Shown: piece after piece, positions 5,938 through 8,467 of the stretch
How positions within the stretch are numbered: the first letter of the stretch is position 1
Layout of the letters: each line of letters begins with the position of its first letter
NCBI GenBank assembly: GCA_030690515.1
Contig: JAUYGP010000142.1
Location: 1-8,467, forward strand
DNA length: 8,467 nt
Direction of reading: 5' to 3'
Source: Giesbergeria sp.
Lineage (GTDB): Bacteria > Pseudomonadota > Gammaproteobacteria > Burkholderiales > Burkholderiaceae_C
Translations under genes and position numbers: made by a program
Notes under the pieces: model-generated
Databases searched by the model: none
What the model was told of the DNA's origin: nothing
What the model saw: only the letters and a program-made list of their open reading frames with translations

Positions 5938-6936
5938 TCAGGCTCCAGTAGCAAGCGGAAAGGGGGCCGCCGATGCGACGCTGCGCACGGCCAGGCTGGC
6001 GCGCAAGGCATCGCGCAGCGGGGTGTGGGGCAAGGCCCCTGCGTGCTGCACCAGCACCGTGCCATCCAGCGCGTGCGGCACCTCCCACAGGTAGCGCATG
6101 GCCTGCAGCGATCGCAGCAATGGCACCACCGGGCTGGCCAGCCGCATCCAGCCCCAGGGCAGGGGCTGCACGCGCAGGGAGCCGCCTCGCAACCCGCCCT
6201 GCTCCTGTGCCCATTCGGCCAGTACGGCGTGCCAGTCGTTTCCGGTGGCTGTGTGCCCGGCAAAGGGCAGGCACATCAAGGCGCCCGGCGGCGGGGCCGG
6301 AGCGGCAGCCACACGCACAAAGGCCTGGGCCAGGTCGGGCAGATAGGCCCAGGCGTGGGGCACGTTGAGCGGCCCAGGCCAGGTCATCACCCCCTGGTGC
6401 AGCTTGCGCGCAATGACCTGGTCCAGCCAGGTCCCCTGGCCCGCGCCAAAGAAGTCGCCCGCCCGCACGATGATGGCCCGCAGCCCCTGGGTGGCCACGG
6501 CCTGGGCCAGTTGCTGCTCTAGCGCCACGCGCACCTGGCCCAGGGGCGTGGTGGGCCGCTGGGGCGTGTGGGCATCGAGCACGGCGGGCATGCCCGCGCC
6601 AAAGTTGTACACGTTGCCCGGAAACAGCAGCAAGGCCCCCAGCGCCAACGACTGATCGATGGCGCTGCGCAGCATCGCCGGGGCCTCGGCGCGCCAGGCA
6701 GCAGCCGTGTAGCGCGCCGGGTTCATCGCATGCACCAGCACATCAGCGCCTTGCGCCTGCGCCGCGCGCAGGGCCTCGTCCGACACCAGCCACTCCACGC
6801 CCGGCAGCGCGGGCGGCGGCGTGCCTGCCCCATGCCGCCAGGGTGCGCGCACCCGCCAGCCCGCCGCAGCAAAGGCCTGCGCCACCGCTGCCCCCAGGCG
6901 CCCGCGTGCGCCCATCACCCATACTGTTTTTTCCAT
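5938..6936 (-). CDS. SDR / NAD-dependent epimerase-like oxidoreductase
   Basis: A 332-residue cytoplasmic protein of the extended short-chain dehydrogenase type. VWVMGARGRLGAAVAQAF gives the dinucleotide-binding G9-x-x-G12-x-x-G15. GNVYNFG (107-113) follows the strand that normally carries the catalytic serine or threonine, and VRAGDFFG lies near 158-164. The YxxxK catalytic pair is replaced by L132-G-Q-V-R136, so normal SDR chemistry is doubtful; from memory, relatives with the same architecture also read xxxR here. The MRYLW segment and the closing HTPLRDALRASL are typical of these relatives. The start at 6936 has AGGAG six bases ahead (6943-6947). An upstream ATG at 6954 would add six residues without a site. 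First gene of the operon with the Acg-like lipoprotein, and divergent from lysR. Confidence 0.87.
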   Translation of the reverse strand: MEKTVWVMGARGRLGAAVAQAFAAAGWRVRAPWRHGAGTPPPALPGVEWLVSDEALRAAQAQGADVLVHAMNPARYTAAAWRAEAPAMLRSAIDQSLALGALLLFPGNVYNFGAGMPAVLDAHTPQRPTTPLGQVRVALEQQLAQAVATQGLRAIIVRAGDFFGAGQGTWLDQVIARKLHQGVMTWPGPLNVPHAWAYLPDLAQAFVRVAAAPAPPPGALMCLPFAGHTATGNDWHAVLAEWAQEQGGLRGGSLRVQPLPWGWMRLASPVVPLLRSLQAMRYLWEVPHALDGTVLVQHAGALPHTPLRDALRASLAVRSVASAAPFPLATGA

Positions 6937-6967
6937 CTGAATCTCCTGGTTCATCGTGATGCAGCCG

Positions 6968-7001
6968 ATTGTGCGAACCATCGCGTACTTGCACAATTGC
7001 A
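6968..7001. promoter_or_regulatory. Inverted-repeat operator and mirrored promoters between SDR and LysR genes
   Basis: ATTGTGC (6968-6974) and GCACAAT (6991-6997) form a perfect 7-bp inverted repeat, 16 bp apart, centred in the 91-bp divergent gap. On the plus strand this gives TTGTGC, 17 bp, CACAAT as a -35/-10 pair, and by symmetry exactly the same on the minus strand. TTGCA also occurs twice directly repeated (6989, 6997), and the second overlaps a T-N11-A pattern (6989-7001) typical of LysR sites. Predicted leaders would be about 25 nt both ways. Likely the binding site of the LysR protein encoded next door. Confidence 0.5.
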
Positions 7002-7027
7002 TAAATAGCCATAGCAGCATTTCATAA

Positions 7028-7912
7028 ATGAATACCTCTTTCGACTGGCGCCTGATCCAGTCCTTTCTGGCCGTGCTGGAGCACGGCAGCCTGCTGGGCG
7101 CAGCCCGGGCGCTGCAGTCGAGCCAGCCCACCATGGGCCGCCACATCACCGACCTGGAGGCGCAGCTGGGCGTGGTGCTGTTCGAGCGCACCGGGCGGGG
7201 CCTGCAACCCACGGCCACGGCCCTGCGCCTGGCCACATCGGCCCGGGCGATGGAGGCGGGGGCCCTGCAACTGGCGCATGGGGTCTCCAGCGCACAAATG
7301 GGGGTGCGTGGCAGCGTGCGCATCACGGCAAGCCAGCCGGTGGCCTGCCTGCTGCTGCCGCCCTTGCTGCTGCAGATGCGCCAGGCACTGCCCGACATCC
7401 AGGTCGAACTGGTGGCCAGCAACGACGTTACCAACCTGCTGCGCCGCGAGGCCGACATCGCCCTGCGCATGGTGCGGCCAGACCAGTCCAGCCTGGTGGC
7501 ACGGCGCATCGGCACCGTTGCGCTGGGGGCCTTTGCGCACCGCGACTACCTGCGCCGCCGTGGCGTGCCACGCCAGCCCACCGACCTGCTGGCGCACGAG
7601 CTGGTGGGCAACGACCGCAATGAGGACATCCTGCGCGGCTTTGCCGCCCTGGGCTACCCAGTGGGGCGCGAGCAGTTCGCTTTTCGCACCGACGACCTCA
7701 TGGCTTACTGGCAGGCCGTGCGCGCGGGACTGGGCATTGGTTTTGTGGCGCACTACATGGCGCGCACCGACCCCGACGTGCAACCCGTGCTGCCCATGCT
7801 GAAGCCGCCTCCCTTACCCATCTGGCTCACCGTGCACCGCGAGATCCGTACCAGTGTGCGCATCCGGGCCGTGTATGACTTTCTGGCGGAGGCGGTGCCG
7901 CAGGCGCTGTAG
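7028..7912 (+). CDS. LysR-family transcriptional regulator
   Basis: A 294-residue LTTR. The N-terminal winged helix-turn-helix spans about residues 7-65. It includes the FLAVLEHGSLLGAARAL helix-turn and the SQPTMGRHITDLEAQLGVVLFERTGRG recognition and wing region, slightly variant from the usual SQPALSRQI. A linker helix follows, then the LysR substrate-binding domain from RGSVRITAS (about 96) with DIALRMVRPD and GLGIGFVAHYMA blocks. Length is normal. The inducer is unknown. Its position, back to back with the SDR/Acg operon, suggests it controls that operon and its own gene, as most LTTRs do. ATG 7028 fits the family start; no ribosome binding site is evident in the AT-rich leader. The third repeat copy lies 77 bases after the stop. 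Confidence 0.94.
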   Translation: MNTSFDWRLIQSFLAVLEHGSLLGAARALQSSQPTMGRHITDLEAQLGVVLFERTGRGLQPTATALRLATSARAMEAGALQLAHGVSSAQMGVRGSVRITASQPVACLLLPPLLLQMRQALPDIQVELVASNDVTNLLRREADIALRMVRPDQSSLVARRIGTVALGAFAHRDYLRRRGVPRQPTDLLAHELVGNDRNEDILRGFAALGYPVGREQFAFRTDDLMAYWQAVRAGLGIGFVAHYMARTDPDVQPVLPMLKPPPLPIWLTVHREIRTSVRIRAVYDFLAEAVPQAL

Positions 7913-7989
7913 GGGTACGCCTGGATTTTCCCCATCCCCATGCCCAACCAGCGTGCCCCCACCAAAGCACGGTGAGGTCGCACCAATGA

Positions 7990-8043
7990 GCTATTAAAAA
8001 TATAGCTGCCAGCACATTACACACAAGCGCTGGAGGCCATTTC
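7990..8043 (+). repeat. Two-hairpin intergenic repeat, copy C
   Basis: The 44-nt core is 7990-8033. The first hairpin is perfect: GCTAT at 7990-7994, 7-nt loop, ATAGC at 8002-8006. After two bases come CCAGCACAT (8009-8017) and AAGCGCTGG (8025-8033), pairing at seven of nine positions. The tail AGGCCATTT ends at about 8042. It lies between lysR and hsdR, 13 bases before a possible -10 box of hsdR. The stretch 7913-7989 holds no gene; the only structure seen there is a weak CGTGC/GCACG pair at 7952-7971. Confidence 0.78.
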
Positions 8044-8055
8044 CTGCTTGTTCAC

Positions 8056-8061
8056 TAGAAT
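8056..8061 (+). promoter_or_regulatory. Possible -10 box of hsdR
   Basis: TAGAAT matches the -10 consensus at five of six bases and would start transcription near 8068, close to the hsdR ribosome binding site. No -35 is recognisable 17 bp upstream, where the repeat tail lies, so the call is weak. Confidence 0.28.
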
Positions 8062-8080
8062 GCACTGCAGGGGGGAGCCT

Positions 8081-8467
8081 ATGACGCCAGAGCAAAAAGC
8101 CAGAGTCAGCATCGACGCACTGCTTGTGCAGGCTGGTTGGCACGTCTGCAATGTGGCGGATGCCAACATCCACGCGGCTACCGGCGTAGCCATCCGCGAA
8201 TTCCCGTTGAATAACGGCTTTGGCTTTGCCGACTACCTGCTTTATGTGAATGGCAAGGCCTGCGGCGTGATCGAGGCCAAGAAGCAAGGCGCCACTTTGA
8301 CCGGCGTGGAGCTGCAAAGCGGCCGCTACGCCCAAGGCCTGCCCACCACCTTGCCCGCCTGGAGCCGCCCGCTGCCTTTTGTGTGGGAGAGCACTGGGGT
8401 GGAAACCCACTTCACCAACGGCCTGGACCCCGAGCCACGCGCCAGAGCCGTGTTTGCATTCTTCCGC
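8081..8467 (+). CDS. hsdR: Type I restriction endonuclease subunit R, N-terminal domain (cut by window edge)
   Basis: The 129 visible residues (MTPEQKARVSIDALLVQAGW...) are the nuclease domain of HsdR, the motor and cleavage subunit of type I restriction-modification complexes. The PD-(D/E)xK site is visible: E40 in REFPLNNG, D51 in GFADYLLYV and E65-A-K67 in GVIEAKKQG. ETHFTNGLDPEPRARAVFAFFR follows as expected before the helicase motifs, which lie outside the window. The frame is intact to the last base. Start ATG 8081 is preceded by GGGGGAG (8071-8077), close to the start. With its own possible promoter and lysR upstream, hsdR seems to be the first gene of its locus rather than the last of an M-S-R operon, unless hsdM and hsdS lie downstream. 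Related DEAD-box helicases with the same N-terminal domain are an alternative. Confidence 0.9.
   Translation, partial: MTPEQKARVSIDALLVQAGWHVCNVADANIHAATGVAIREFPLNNGFGFADYLLYVNGKACGVIEAKKQGATLTGVELQSGRYAQGLPTTLPAWSRPLPFVWESTGVETHFTNGLDPEPRARAVFAFFR

Noticed and set aside
8041..8070. Full sigma-70 promoter for hsdR
   Set aside because: Only the TAGAAT box is convincing; no -35 at a workable distance, so only the -10 was listed with low confidence.

Overview
The window is high-GC DNA, most likely from a betaproteobacterium of the order Burkholderiales, family Comamonadaceae (Acidovorax and its relatives). I base this on remembered resemblance of several proteins and on a two-hairpin intergenic repeat that I associate with that family; no search was run. 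Gene density is high. I see no tRNA, rRNA, CRISPR array, insertion sequence or origin.

Layout. (1) Positions 1-172, minus strand: the first 57 codons of sbcD, which runs off the left edge. (2) 173-522: no intact gene. On the minus strand it carries a remnant of the C-terminal helix-turn-helix part of a Fic-family protein, and on the other side a 14-bp perfect palindrome just ahead of the next gene. (3) 523-4663, plus strand: a glyoxalase-like VOC protein, a five-helix membrane protein, a SAM methyltransferase, the DTW-domain tRNA modification enzyme TapT, a bacterial RIO1-type kinase, and an 83-residue protein with two CxxC pairs. A good intrinsic terminator follows the kinase. (4) 4759-6936, minus strand: a two-gene operon of an SDR/epimerase-like protein followed three bases later by a Tat-exported lipoprotein of the Acg nitroreductase-like family. 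(5) 7028-7912, plus strand: a LysR-type regulator, divergent from that operon across a 91-bp gap with an inverted repeat in its middle. (6) 8081 to the right edge: the N-terminal nuclease domain of a type I restriction subunit, HsdR.

How the genes fit together. The clearest functional unit is LysR plus SDR plus Acg-like lipoprotein: a regulator facing a translationally coupled redox operon, with the dyad set almost equally far from both start codons. The methyltransferase, TapT and the RIO kinase form a loose same-strand run with a possible RNA or translation theme, which is inference only. HsdR probably opens a restriction-modification locus beyond the window.

The most interesting non-coding signal is a repeat present three times (919, 4677, 7990), always on the plus strand and always between transcription units. 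Each core copy is exactly 44 nt and folds as a 5-7-5 hairpin, a 2-nt spacer and a 9-7-9 hairpin, with compensating base changes in the first stem. I found no convincing wholly new multi-gene system; the best leads are this repeat, the mirrored LysR promoter region, the Fic remnant and a possible leaderless small ORF at 1028.
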